Source: G965279335 sp965279285 (lineage in GTDB: Bacteria; Pseudomonadota; Gammaproteobacteria; DSM-16500). Taken from it: 64,000 nt of DNA. Position numbers and translations under genes: made by a program. The stretch covers positions 1,178,001 to 1,242,000 of the forward strand of contig OZ257148.1 in NCBI GenBank assembly GCA_965279285.1, given 5' to 3'. The notes beneath the pieces are model-generated. The model worked only from the letters and a program-made list of their open reading frames with translations, ran no database searches and was not told where the DNA came from. Shown here in pieces: positions 9,901 through 19,800 of this stretch. Every line of letters starts with the position of its first letter. Position 1 is the stretch's first letter.

Positions 9901-10884
9901 TGGGATGCTACGGCTAAGCGTCTGGCCTCCAGTAGTGATAGGACTATGTGGGTGTGGGAGACAGGCAGCGGCAAGGAGTTGCGCTGTTTAAGTGGGCATA
10001 CAGATACGGTTACTGGTGTGGGCTGGGATGCGAAAGGCGAGCGCTTGGCCTCGGGGAGTGATGATGAGACTGTAAGGGTGTGGGAAGCGTCAACGGGGAA
10101 GGAGTTGTGCCGCTTAATCGGACATACGGGTTGGGTCAAGAGTGTGAGCTGGGATGCGAAAGGCGAGCGCTTGGCCTCGGGGAGTGATGATGAGACAGTG
10201 CGGGTATGGGATGCGTCAACGGGGAAGGAGTTGTGCTGCTTACGCGGGCATATGGGTAAGGTCAGTAGTGTGAGCTGGGATGCGAAAGGTGAGTGCCTTG
10301 CCTCAGGGGGGTTGGATAAGACCCTACGGGTGTGGGAAGCATGCAGCGGCAAAGCATTATATTGCCTAAAATTGCCGTATGTGGTTACAAGTTGCACCTG
10401 GATTAGCAGAACAGCAACACAGGATAGTTTGGCGGTTGCTTTTGGAAATTTTGTCGGGTGTTTTGATATCAAACACAGCGCGACCCATTATCAAGCAGCC
10501 TTGTGCTGGCTGAATGGTACTAATGCAGTCTTACAGTTGTTTGGTCTGGATATGGCAAACACAACCGGTTTAAGTTCGAGCAATCACATGTTATTGCAGC
10601 AACATGGTGCAGTTGGAGAGATTATTTCAGTCGATGAAGATGTAGACGGTGGTGAATTAGAAGCCATGCTTGCGGCACCTCGAGTACATGGTAGTGCAGT
10701 GGGTAGTCGCAATAGTTTTTTTAAGTCCCGTCAACCTGCTAAAACACTTGCATCTTTACCAACAGATGTTAAACAAAACTCTTCTGCACAAAATGCAAAA
10801 AATGTTCTAGTGTCAACTGGAACTACCATTCCACCAGCAGGACCACAGCCAGCCGTTTCTAAACAAAACTGCTGTGTAATGTAA
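6922..10884 (+). CDS. Array gene 3: NACHT-pentapeptide-WD40 protein, CCVM tail
   Basis: 1320 residues. ATG preceded by GAGGAAG, 24 bases after gene 2. NACHT NTPase: Walker A GDTGSGKS at 85-92, Walker B FIFVLDGYDE at 152-161, Arg186 in TCRSQYL. Pentapeptide repeats (ANLSG, NTNFS, NANLS, NVNFQ) lie near 545-600. I count 14 WD40 d-strands from about 607 to 1200. Blades are very uniform (SVSWDAKGERLASGS, VRVWE, GKELRCLSGHT), which implies recent blade duplication or gene conversion. The propeller DNA looks more GC-rich than the N-terminal half. The tail carries PRVHGSAVGSRNSFFK and ends NCCVM; CCVM fits a CaaX box with Met as the last residue. No palindromic insertion is present at either linker site, so this gene shows the element-free state. 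Confidence 0.92.
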   Translation: MFTTIQEGIQAIQKQVLSDTPPEHVLYIPAQGKRTTYATEDAFDLYPAVNEFLKFPALNIVDQKNSKDQKTQVVDNGRKVLLLLGDTGSGKSLFCQDLVTRLWQSYKPGNPIPLFISLARLQDPVDNAIEETLTNYGFSAEQIATLKKEQPFIFVLDGYDEIHQFKNLYVTNKLNEWNARAIITCRSQYLYYLSDTDKHFMPFHGEKRQPHLLQQYYVAPFSEKEIVAYVQQYEKLNGQAVVADLKDHKSDAKGVETPKSVLYQQLISIPGLQSLITTPFLLHLAVEALPDILVKYKSPKDQKNTEQQKLTQAALYDVFIERWFKRQELKLKTSKHIDAKAADPKPNFWKFCKELAVTMRTQNVTLINYTPEKVSKFASATAQAKLNPWKQFFSEDQETELLRSACPIRKLGPNQYGFIHASLIEYFATRAMYEEVIVQQLSSQAVIVIAANSDGRDDKLSIDAKDQKVQSSQQTNLLPLPQSTLYQSSITKQNNMIKFLADRVQESEVFKRKLFEAIENSKKDERYATGAANAITALNCAEVNFNSMDFNGIRIPEANLSGSLCDNTNFSNANLSNVNFQGAWLREAKLSGAQVAQVRFGELPFIKMKEAVDACAYSPNGRWLAIAAGKDIAILEAATRRLMHQLSGHTNGVSSVSWDAQGERLASGSYDKTVRVWEAASGKELRCLSGHMGKVSSVSWDAQGERLASGSDDATVRVWEVSSGKELRCLSGYTSQITNMSWDAKGERLAWGSTNNTVCVLEATSGRELHCLSGHTENVTNLSWDPKGERLASGSLDNTVRVWETNSGKELRCLRGHMQWITHVSWDPKGERLASGSWDKTVRVWEADRGKELRCLSGHTNRVTSVSWDAKGEHLASSSEDKTVRVWVVSMGKELRCLSGHTYDVTSVSWNAMAKRLASGSEDKTVRVWEADSGKELRCLSGHTYKVTGVSWDAKGEHLASGSWDQTVRVWEASSGKELSCLSGHTGGVTSVSWDATAKRLASSSDRTMWVWETGSGKELRCLSGHTDTVTGVGWDAKGERLASGSDDETVRVWEASTGKELCRLIGHTGWVKSVSWDAKGERLASGSDDETVRVWDASTGKELCCLRGHMGKVSSVSWDAKGECLASGGLDKTLRVWEACSGKALYCLKLPYVVTSCTWISRTATQDSLAVAFGNFVGCFDIKHSATHYQAALCWLNGTNAVLQLFGLDMANTTGLSSSNHMLLQQHGAVGEIISVDEDVDGGELEAMLAAPRVHGSAVGSRNSFFKSRQPAKTLASLPTDVKQNSSAQNAKNVLVSTGTTIPPAGPQPAVSKQNCCVM

Positions 10885-10923
10885 CCATTAAAATGCCATT
10901 AATTTTTCAGGAGAAAATATTTT

Positions 10924-13900
10924 ATGTTCACCACCATCCAAGAAGGCATTGCAGCAATTCAAAAGCAAATTCTCAGCGACACGCCACCCGAACACGCACT
11001 GTATATTCTTGCACAAGGTAAACGCACAACCTATGCGACAGAAGATGCATTTGATTTGCATCAAGCAGTGAGTGAGTTTCTAAAATTCATGCTCCCTTCT
11101 TCCCTTGTGGGAGAAAGTGTCCGAAGGACGGATGAGGGGTTGCAGAAAGATTCTAAAGATCAAAAAACTCTCATTGTTGATAATGGCCGCAAAGTATTAT
11201 TGCTCTTAGGCGACACCGGCTCCGGTAAAAGTTTATTTTGTCAGGATTTAATTACACGTCTTTGGCAAAACTATAAACCTGGCAATCCGATTTCATTATT
11301 TATCTCATTAGCACGTTTACAAGATCCTATAGATAATGCCATTGAAGAAACTCTTACGAATTATGGTTTCACACTAGAGCACATAGCAACCCTTAAAAAA
11401 GAACAACAATTTATTTTTGTGTTAGATGGTTATGACGAAATTCATCAATTCAAAAATCTCTATGTCACTAATAAATTAAACGAATGGAATGCCCGAACGA
11501 TTATTACTTGTCGTAGTCAGTATCTTTATTATCTCAGTGACACCGATAAACACTTTATGCCGTTTCATGGTGAGAAACGCCAGCCACATTTATTACAACA
11601 GTTTTATGTCGCGCCGTTTTCCGAAAAAGAAATTGTGGCCTATGTGCAGCAATATGAAAAATTAAATGGGCAAACTGTTGCGGCTGATCTTAAAGATCAC
11701 AAGTCTGATATGAAAAGTGCGGAAGCACCTAAGTCTGTTTTATATCAGCAATTAGTTAATATTCCTGGGTTGCAAACATTAATCACTACGCCATTTTTAT
11801 TGCATTTGGCAGTGGAGGCGTTGCCGGATATTTTAGCGAAATACCAACGCCCTCATCCGGCCTCCGGCCACCTTCTCCCAGAGGGAGAAGGGTCCCATTT
11901 GCAAAAATTAACACAGGCTGCACTTTATGATGTCTTTATTGAGCGTTGGTTTAAACGTCAGGAACTGAAATTAAAAACCAGCAAGCATATTGATGAAAAA
12001 GCAGCTGATCCTAAACCTAATTTTTGGAAATTCTGTAAAGAGTTAGCTGTTACGATGCGTACGCAAAACGTAACGTTAATTAATTACACACCGGAAAAGG
12101 TTTCTAAATTAGCACCTGCTACAGTACAAGCTAAACTAAATCCCTGGAAACAATTTTTCAATAATGATGAAGAAACCGAATTGCTACGATCGGCATGTCC
12201 GATTCGCAAGTTAGGTCCGAATCAATATGGCTTTATTCATGCGTCATTAATTGAGTATTTTGCTACACGAATGATGTATGAAGAAGTGATTGCTCAATCA
12301 TCTCAGCAAATAACAATAAACACTGTAGTGGTTAGAAATAATAAAGATAGTAAACAAGCTGTTGTAATCACTGATCAAAAATCATCACCAGGACAACCAA
12401 CTGATTTATCACCACTACCACAAAGCACGCTTTATCAATCATCCATTACTAAACAAAATAGCATGATCCAGTTTTTGGCAGATCGTGTGCAAGAAAGTGA
12501 AGTATTTAAAAAGAAATTATTCGAAGCTATTGAAAGTTCAAAGAAAGATGAACGTTATGCGGTGGGCGCGGCGAATGCGATTACTGCATTGAATTGTGCG
12601 GAAATTAATTTTAATGGTTTAGATTTTAAAGGCATTCGTATTCCAGGTGCAAATTTAAGTGGTTCGCTCTGTGATAATACAAATTTTTCAAATGCGGATT
12701 TAAGCGAGGTGAATTTTCAAGGTGCTTGGTTGCGGGAAGCAAAGTGGGGTGGTGCAACGGTTTCAGGTTTATTTTTTGGTGAATTACCATCTATCAAATT
12801 AGAAGAAGAAATAACCGCATGTTGTTATTCTCCTGATGGTTGTTTGTTAGCTGTTGCAGCAGGTAAAAAAATACGTTTATTTAATGCTAAAACAAATTAT
12901 TTATTATGTATTTTTGAGGAAGATTTCAAAGTAAAAGGAGTTGCATGGGATAGTAAAAGTGAGCGCATAGCATCATGGTTTAATTACGACAACTCTATTC
13001 GGGTGTTTGATGTGATTAATCGCAAAGAGTTGCATGTATTAAAAGAGCGCACGAATAAGATAAATTGTGTTGCTTGGGATAATAACGGTAGTCGTCTTGC
13101 CTCAGGAAATGAGGATGGCACTGTGCGAGTGTGGGAAGTATCTAGTGGCAAAGAGCTATGTGTATTACAAGGGCATGATTATGCGGTAAATAGTGTTGCT
13201 TGGGATGATAAAGAGTGTATTGCTTCAGGAAGTGAAGATCAAACGGTGCGAATTTGGCATGCAACTCGCGGCAAAATGTTAGGTAAGCTAAAGCATCTAG
13301 GTTGCGTAACGAGTATAGCTTGGGATGCAAAAAGTGAGCGGTTAGCTGCAGCATGTAATAATGACACGGTCGTGATCTGGGATATGGATACTGGTAAAGA
13401 ACTACATACATTAACAGGGCATACAAATAAGGTTAATAGTGTTGTCTGGGAAGTAACAGGTAAGTTTATTATTTCAGGAAGTGATGATAAGACTATACGA
13501 TTGTGGGATGCAGGTAGTGGCAAAGAGCTAAGGGTACTGCAGGGACATATCAAAGCGGTGGATTGTGTGACCTGGAATGTTAAAGCTAACTGGCTCGCAT
13601 CAGCAGCAGATAAAACAGTGCGTTTTTGGGATATAAATAATAAGAAAGAGTTACGGATGCTGCAAGGGCATAAAGACACAGTAAACAGTGTTGCTTTGGA
13701 TAATAAAGGAGAGCGTATTGCTTCAGGAAGTGATGATGAAACAGTACGTGTTTGGGATGTAGCGAGTGGTAAAGAGCTGCATAGGCTGCAAGGGTCGGCA
13801 TCTGAGTTAAATATTGAGTCAATGAATTTTATTGCTCGCGCTTTTGGCGATACTGAACTTACTGCCGAGAACTGGGAGAAAACTGTGCAAAAATGGGAAC

Positions 13901-16746
13901 AGATCAGTGGCAAAGAGTTGCGATCAAAGATAACAATCTTACAGAATGTTAGAAGTGTTGCCTGGGATGGTAAAGGTGAGCATCTGGCCTCAGGAAGTCA
14001 TGATGGTGTAGTGCGGGTGTGGGATGTAGCCAGTGGTAAAGAACTCTGTAAGTTAAAAGGGCAAAGATCTGCAGGCGAGGTCACCAATATGACTATGGTC
14101 ATCAATAACGGAGTTAAATCAAGTATAAATAGTATCGCCTGGGATAGTAAAGGAGAGCATCTGGCTTCAGGAAGTCATGATGGGACGGTGCGAATATGGG
14201 ATGTCATGAGTGCCAAAGAGTTACGTATCCTAAAGCATACAGGCTATATAACGAGCGTTGCATGGGATGCAAAGGGCGAGCGCTTGGCAACTGGAAGTTT
14301 AGATAACACTGTACGATTGTGGGAAGTGGCTAGTGGTAAAGAGTTGCGTGTATTGCAGAAGCAAAGTTATGTAGCAGTAAGTGGTAAAAGTAACCGTCTC
14401 GCCTCAATAGACACCAAGAATAATACTATTGTGCAAATATGGGATATGGTTAGTGATAAAGAAATATGTCTATTGCAAGGAGGTGCCCATGCTGTAACTA
14501 GACTTGCCTGGGATAGCAATGGTGAACGTCTTGCAGCGGGAGGTTGTGATAACACTGTCCGGATATGGGATGTTGTTACAGGAAAAATACTAGGCCATTT
14601 GCAACTTCCATACCATATGACGAGTTGTGCCTGGATAACAACTAACTTTGGTCAACAATTTCTAGCTGTCGCTTTTAGTAATCAAGTAGCTTGTTTTACT
14701 TTATCAATAACAAAAAATACCCTGCAAACTCAGCTGAAGTGGTTAGCTAGCTCCACGGCCACTTTTTTTGCCGGCAATCTTGATATAACCGGCTTAATCG
14801 GCCTAACTTCTGATAATTATTTTTTATTACAGCAACATGGCGCAGTAGGTGAACCTGCTGCAATTGTTCAAATCGCTTCTTCTTTAGCAACTGATAGCAA
14901 ATCAGATGCAGGTTATTACTCTACCAAAGGTTCTACGTTTATAGACCTCAAGCGTTATGATGAAGCTATTATTTGTTATGATGCAGCGATAAAACTGAAT
15001 TCTAATAATGCGGTGTATCATCATAAGAAAGCTATTGCGCTTCAAAATCTTAAACGTTATGACGAAGCAATCGCTTGTTATGATGTGGCGATAAAACTGA
15101 ATTCTAATAATGCAGCGTATCATCATAATAAAGCTATTGCGCTTCAAAATCTTAAACGTTATGACGAGGCAATCGCTTGTTATGATGTGGCGATAAAACT
15201 GAATTCCACTGATGCAAATTGTTATTACAATAAAGGATGCCTTCTTGCTAGCCTTAAGCGTTATGATGAAGCAATTATTTGTTATGAGGCAGCGCTAAAA
15301 TTAAATCCTAATAATGCTGCATATCACTCTAGCAAAAGTAATACGCTTGATGATCTTAAGCGTTATGATGAAGCACTAATAGGTTATGAGATTGCATTAA
15401 AATTAAATCCAAATGATGCTGCTTGTCATCGCAATAAAGGTATTGTGTATACTAAGCTTAAACGTTATATCGAAGCACTAGTATGTTATGAGGCAGCGCT
15501 AAAATTAAATCCAAATAATGCTGCATATCACTTTAGCAAAAGTAATACGCTTGATGATCTTAAGCGTTATGATGAAGCACTGCTGTGTTGTGAGGATGCG
15601 CTAAAACTAGATTCCAATAATGTGGTTTATCACTCGAGTAAAGCTAGAATGCTTGATAATCTCAAGCGTTATGATGAGGCAATTATTTGTTATGAGGCAG
15701 CGATAAAACTAAATCCCAATAATGCGACTTATCATCGCAGCAAAGGTATTGCGTTTGCTAATCTCAAGCGTTATGAGGAAGCGTCAATATGTTTTGAGGC
15801 GGCGATAAAATTAAATCCCAATGATTCGATTTATCATTATAGTAAAGGTGTTATGCTTGATAAGCTCAAGCGTTATGACGAAGCATTAATATGCTATGAG
15901 GCGGCGACAAAATTAAATCCCAATAATGCGGCTTATTGTTATAATAAAGGCATTGCGTTTACTAATCTCAAGCGTTATGGCGAAGCACTAATATGTTATG
16001 AGGCTGCAGTAAAATTTAATCCAGAAAAAGCATTATATTACCATTCACAAGGTTGGTGTTTGTTATTTTTAAATAAATATAAAGAAGCAGAACAGGCTCT
16101 TGATGCTTCACTAAAACTAAATGCTAAAGATGAAAATACGCTGGATAGCAAAGCGCACCTTTTGTATCTACAAGGTAGATACACGGAAGCATTAAATTAT
16201 TTTGATGACGCATTAAAAGTCAATCCTACATTATGGTTGTCTCATAATGGTAGAGCCAATACGCTGTTTCAATTACATCGATATATTGATGCTGTTAGTG
16301 CTTTTGAAATAGCTTCGGCAAACTTTTCTGCTGATCATTTTAAAGCAGCGAATTTATTTGGTGGAATTCATTCATTTTATTTGTTGCCTACTGAAGGTAA
16401 GCAACAAGCCTTTGATCTCAGTCAATTGAATGTTATTAAATCTACAGCCAATGCTGGAATGATAGCCGCCCATACGGCCGCCAAAGAATGTGCTAACAAC
16501 CTAGTGGATGATAGCGATTCTAAAGCCAAAGATATCAAACAACAGGTAGTTTCATCCAGTCTTGCTCAATTAACTGTTCAACATTCTCCGATTTTTTCAG
16601 CACTGGTTCGTGATGTGCAACCATCCAGCACAATGACTTCAGTTGATGTGAAATCGGACGCAAAACAATTGCCTGCAACAACTAAAATAAATAGTAATGT
16701 AGTTGCAGATAAACCTAAAAATAATTTCAACCCTATGTCAGGTTAA
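10924..16746 (+). CDS. Array gene 4: NACHT-pentapeptide-WD40-TPR protein, CaaX tail lost
   Basis: 1940 residues. The leader CAGGAGAAAAT gives a good ribosome-binding site. NACHT NTPase with Walker A near 96 and the DGYDE Walker B; pentapeptides near 545-600. WD40 region from about 622 to 1272 with 15 d-strand motifs by my count; the ninth (VQKWEQISGKEL) sits in a degenerate blade that lacks the usual core. Residues 1329-1802 add 14 tetratricopeptide repeats, eleven of them near-identical 34-residue units (LKRYDEAIICYEAALKLNP). The tail keeps QLTVQHSPIFSA and ADKPKN but then ends NNFNPMSG. An in-frame ATG TAA three codons past the stop aligns with the SLM-stop of the paralogs, so the CaaX end looks mutated away. 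Palindromic elements are inserted at 11093-11140 and 11849-11893. Confidence 0.92.
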   Translation: MFTTIQEGIAAIQKQILSDTPPEHALYILAQGKRTTYATEDAFDLHQAVSEFLKFMLPSSLVGESVRRTDEGLQKDSKDQKTLIVDNGRKVLLLLGDTGSGKSLFCQDLITRLWQNYKPGNPISLFISLARLQDPIDNAIEETLTNYGFTLEHIATLKKEQQFIFVLDGYDEIHQFKNLYVTNKLNEWNARTIITCRSQYLYYLSDTDKHFMPFHGEKRQPHLLQQFYVAPFSEKEIVAYVQQYEKLNGQTVAADLKDHKSDMKSAEAPKSVLYQQLVNIPGLQTLITTPFLLHLAVEALPDILAKYQRPHPASGHLLPEGEGSHLQKLTQAALYDVFIERWFKRQELKLKTSKHIDEKAADPKPNFWKFCKELAVTMRTQNVTLINYTPEKVSKLAPATVQAKLNPWKQFFNNDEETELLRSACPIRKLGPNQYGFIHASLIEYFATRMMYEEVIAQSSQQITINTVVVRNNKDSKQAVVITDQKSSPGQPTDLSPLPQSTLYQSSITKQNSMIQFLADRVQESEVFKKKLFEAIESSKKDERYAVGAANAITALNCAEINFNGLDFKGIRIPGANLSGSLCDNTNFSNADLSEVNFQGAWLREAKWGGATVSGLFFGELPSIKLEEEITACCYSPDGCLLAVAAGKKIRLFNAKTNYLLCIFEEDFKVKGVAWDSKSERIASWFNYDNSIRVFDVINRKELHVLKERTNKINCVAWDNNGSRLASGNEDGTVRVWEVSSGKELCVLQGHDYAVNSVAWDDKECIASGSEDQTVRIWHATRGKMLGKLKHLGCVTSIAWDAKSERLAAACNNDTVVIWDMDTGKELHTLTGHTNKVNSVVWEVTGKFIISGSDDKTIRLWDAGSGKELRVLQGHIKAVDCVTWNVKANWLASAADKTVRFWDINNKKELRMLQGHKDTVNSVALDNKGERIASGSDDETVRVWDVASGKELHRLQGSASELNIESMNFIARAFGDTELTAENWEKTVQKWEQISGKELRSKITILQNVRSVAWDGKGEHLASGSHDGVVRVWDVASGKELCKLKGQRSAGEVTNMTMVINNGVKSSINSIAWDSKGEHLASGSHDGTVRIWDVMSAKELRILKHTGYITSVAWDAKGERLATGSLDNTVRLWEVASGKELRVLQKQSYVAVSGKSNRLASIDTKNNTIVQIWDMVSDKEICLLQGGAHAVTRLAWDSNGERLAAGGCDNTVRIWDVVTGKILGHLQLPYHMTSCAWITTNFGQQFLAVAFSNQVACFTLSITKNTLQTQLKWLASSTATFFAGNLDITGLIGLTSDNYFLLQQHGAVGEPAAIVQIASSLATDSKSDAGYYSTKGSTFIDLKRYDEAIICYDAAIKLNSNNAVYHHKKAIALQNLKRYDEAIACYDVAIKLNSNNAAYHHNKAIALQNLKRYDEAIACYDVAIKLNSTDANCYYNKGCLLASLKRYDEAIICYEAALKLNPNNAAYHSSKSNTLDDLKRYDEALIGYEIALKLNPNDAACHRNKGIVYTKLKRYIEALVCYEAALKLNPNNAAYHFSKSNTLDDLKRYDEALLCCEDALKLDSNNVVYHSSKARMLDNLKRYDEAIICYEAAIKLNPNNATYHRSKGIAFANLKRYEEASICFEAAIKLNPNDSIYHYSKGVMLDKLKRYDEALICYEAATKLNPNNAAYCYNKGIAFTNLKRYGEALICYEAAVKFNPEKALYYHSQGWCLLFLNKYKEAEQALDASLKLNAKDENTLDSKAHLLYLQGRYTEALNYFDDALKVNPTLWLSHNGRANTLFQLHRYIDAVSAFEIASANFSADHFKAANLFGGIHSFYLLPTEGKQQAFDLSQLNVIKSTANAGMIAAHTAAKECANNLVDDSDSKAKDIKQQVVSSSLAQLTVQHSPIFSALVRDVQPSSTMTSVDVKSDAKQLPATTKINSNVVADKPKNNFNPMSG
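11093..11140. repeat. In-frame palindromic element, linker site 1 (gene 4)
   Basis: Same family and position as in gene 2 but more decayed (GGGAGAAAGTGTCCGAAGGA). It is still in frame. Confidence 0.7.
11849..11893. repeat. In-frame palindromic element, linker site 2, inverted (gene 4)
   Basis: CCCTCATCCGGC...CCACCTTCTCCC...GGGAGAAGGG is the site-1 element in the opposite orientation, read as RPHPASGHLLPEGEG. The reading frame stays open in both orientations. Confidence 0.75.
14911..16330 (+). repeat. 102-base tandem repeats encoding TPRs in gene 4
   Basis: The DNA repeats every 102 bases (34 codons) with the unit core CTTAAGCGTTATGATGAAGC. Units two and three are almost identical at DNA level, so the array has recently expanded. 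The repeats are coding, not CRISPR. Confidence 0.85.
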
Positions 16747-16800
16747 TTATTTATGTAATTTACATTTATTTTGAATTTACTTTTTTAAAGGAATGTTATT

Positions 16801-19800
16801 ATGTTCACCACGATTCAAGAAGGCATCCAAGCAATTCAAAAACAAGTATTAAGCGACACGCCACTGGAACGCGCGCTTTATATTCCTGCACAAGGTAAAC
16901 GTACGACGTATGCAACAGAAGATGCGTTTGATTTATATCCGGCAGTGAGTGAGTTTTTAAAATTCGAAAATCCTTCCCCCCTTGTGGGAGAAGGTGGTCG
17001 AAGATCGGATGAGGGGTTGCAAAAAGATTCAAAAGATCAAAAACAATTAATCTCGCCCACAGACTCTTGCCGCAAAGTACTATTACTATTAGGTGACACA
17101 GGTTCCGGCAAAAGTTTATTCTGCCAAGATTTAATCACACGTCTTTGGCAAAGTTATAAACCTGGCAACCCGATTCCTTTATTTGTTTCATTAGCCCGCT
17201 TACAAGATCCTATAGAAAATGCCATTGAAGAAGCTCTTGCTGCTTATGGATTTAGTGTTGAACAAATAGCAACACTTAAAAAAGAACAGCAGTTTATTTT
17301 TGTGTTAGATGGCTATGATGAAATCCATCAATTCAAAAATCTCTATGTCACCAATAAATTAAATGAATGGCAGGCGCGGACGATTATTACTTGCCGCAGT
17401 CAATATCTTTATTACCTCAGCGATACCGATAAACATTTCATGCCGTTTCATGGCGAGAAACGCCAACCACAATTATTGCAACAATTTTATGTTGCGCCAT
17501 TTTCTGAAAAAGAAATTGTAGCGTATCTGCAGCAATATGAGCGGTTGAGTTCTGGGAGTGGAGTTGCTGTAACTGCAGCTGCCAGTGGGGTGAGTTCAGC
17601 TGCAAAAACTATTGTTATTACTGATAGTAAAGATCACAAATCTGATGCTAAAAGTGTAGAAACACCTAAACCCATTTTATATCAGCAGTTAATCAGTATC
17701 CCTGGATTACAATCCTTGATTACCACACCATTTTTATTGTATCTGGCTGTTGAGGCATTGCCGGATATTTTAGCAAAATATAAAGATTCAAAAGATCAAA
17801 AAAATATTGAGCAACAAAAACTCACGCAAGCCGCGCTTTACGATGTTTTTATCGAACGTTGGTTTAAACGTCAAGAACTTAAATTAAAGACCAGCAAACA
17901 TATTGATGAAAAGGCGGTGGATCCTAAACCTAACTTTTGGAAATTTTGTAAAGAGTTAGCTGTTACCATGCGCACGCAAAACGCAACGCTTATTAATTAC
18001 ACACCTGAAAAAGTTTCTAAATTTGCATCGGCTACTGCACAAGCTAAATTAAATCCCTGGAAACAATTTTTTAGTGAAGATCAAGAAACTGAGTTACTAC
18101 GTTCTGCATGTCCAATTCGCAAATTAGGTCCGAATCAATATGGCTTTATTCATGCGTCGTTAATTGAGTATTTTGCGACACGGGCAATGTATGAGGAAGT
18201 TGTCATGCAGCAGCCTTCACAACAAATAACAATAAGTGCTGTTTCAGCTGGAGATAGTAAAGATGAAAAGTTATCAATTGAAATAACTGATCAAAAATCA
18301 TCACCAGTACAACAAACTGATTTATCACCACTACCTCAAAGCACACTGTATCAATCATCTATTACTAAACAAAATAATATGATCCAGTTTCTTGCTGATC
18401 GTGTTCAAGAAAATGAAATATTTAAAAAGAAATTATTTGAAATCATTGAATCTTCAAAAACAGATGAGCGTTATGCGGTAGGTGCAGCAAATGCAATTAC
18501 TGCTTTAAATTGCGGACAAGTAAATTTTAATGGATTGGATTTTAATGGTATTCGCATACCGGGGGCCAATTTAAGCGGAGGATTATTTGATAGTACACAA
18601 TTACAACAGGCAGATTTACAAGGTGTAAATTTTCAAGGTGCTTGGTTGCGAGAGGCCAATTTAAGTAAGGCTACTGTTGCGAATTTACATTTTGGAGAAT
18701 GGCCATTTATTCAACTGGAATATTATGCTAATGCTTGTTGTTATTCTTTAGATGGTCGCTGGTTAGCTGTGGCTTGTTTGAATACTATTACTTTATATCT
18801 AGCGACAACTCGGCAGTTAGTACAAACATTTAAAGGGCTGAGTAATATAAACAGTATTGCTTTTAATAGTACAGGCGAGCAATTAGCATCGGGTGATCAA
18901 GATAAAATGGTTAGAATATGGGATGTGCCAAGTGGGAAAGAATTACGTGTGTTATCTGGGCATACTGGTAACGTAAATAATATTGCTTGGGATAGCAAAG
19001 ACGAGCGATTGGCATCGGGAAGCGATGATAATACTGTACGGATTTGGGAAGTAATAAGTGGGAAGGAATTATGCGTGCTAGATGAGCATACTCGTAGTGT
19101 AAATAGTATTGCTTGGGATAGCAAAGGCGAGCGGTTAGCGTCGGGGAGCAATGATAATACTGTACGGATTTGGGATGCGGTAAGTGGAAAAGAATTACGT
19201 GTGTTACCTGGGCATACTGGTAATGTAAATAGTATTGCTTGGGATAACAAAGGCGAGCGGTTAGCGTCGGGGAGCGATAAGGCTGTGCACGTCTGGGAAG
19301 TTTCTAGTGGAGAGAAGTTGGGTGTGTTGCGTGGGCATACAGGTAAAGTGAATAGCGTTGCTTGGGATATTAAGGATGAACGCTTGGCATCTGGGAGTGA
19401 TGATCAAACTGTGCGAGTGTGGGAGGTTGCATCAGGGAAAGAGTTGCGTTGTTTTGCCAGCCATACACAATACGTAAAATGCATCGCTTGGGATACCAAG
19501 AATGAAAGCTTGGCATCAGGGGGTGATGATTGCACTGTACGGATATGGGATATTGCATCAAACAAAGAACTGCGTTGCTTGGGAGGGCACACTCAAAAAG
19601 TGAACAGTGTTGCTTGGGATGCAAGCAACAAGCGGCTGGCGTCAGTGAGTAACGATAAAACTGTGCGGATTTGGGGAGTTAACGGTAAGGAATTACATTG
19701 CCTAAATGTGAATCAGACAGGTATGGATAGTATTGCTTGGGATGCAACGGGTGAACGTGTAGCTTCAGGGACTTTTGACTGCAATGTGCTCGTATGGGAA

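Noticed and set aside
14911..16330. Regular repeats as a possible CRISPR array
   Set aside because: The 102-base period is fully coding, with no unique spacers, and translates to TPRs.
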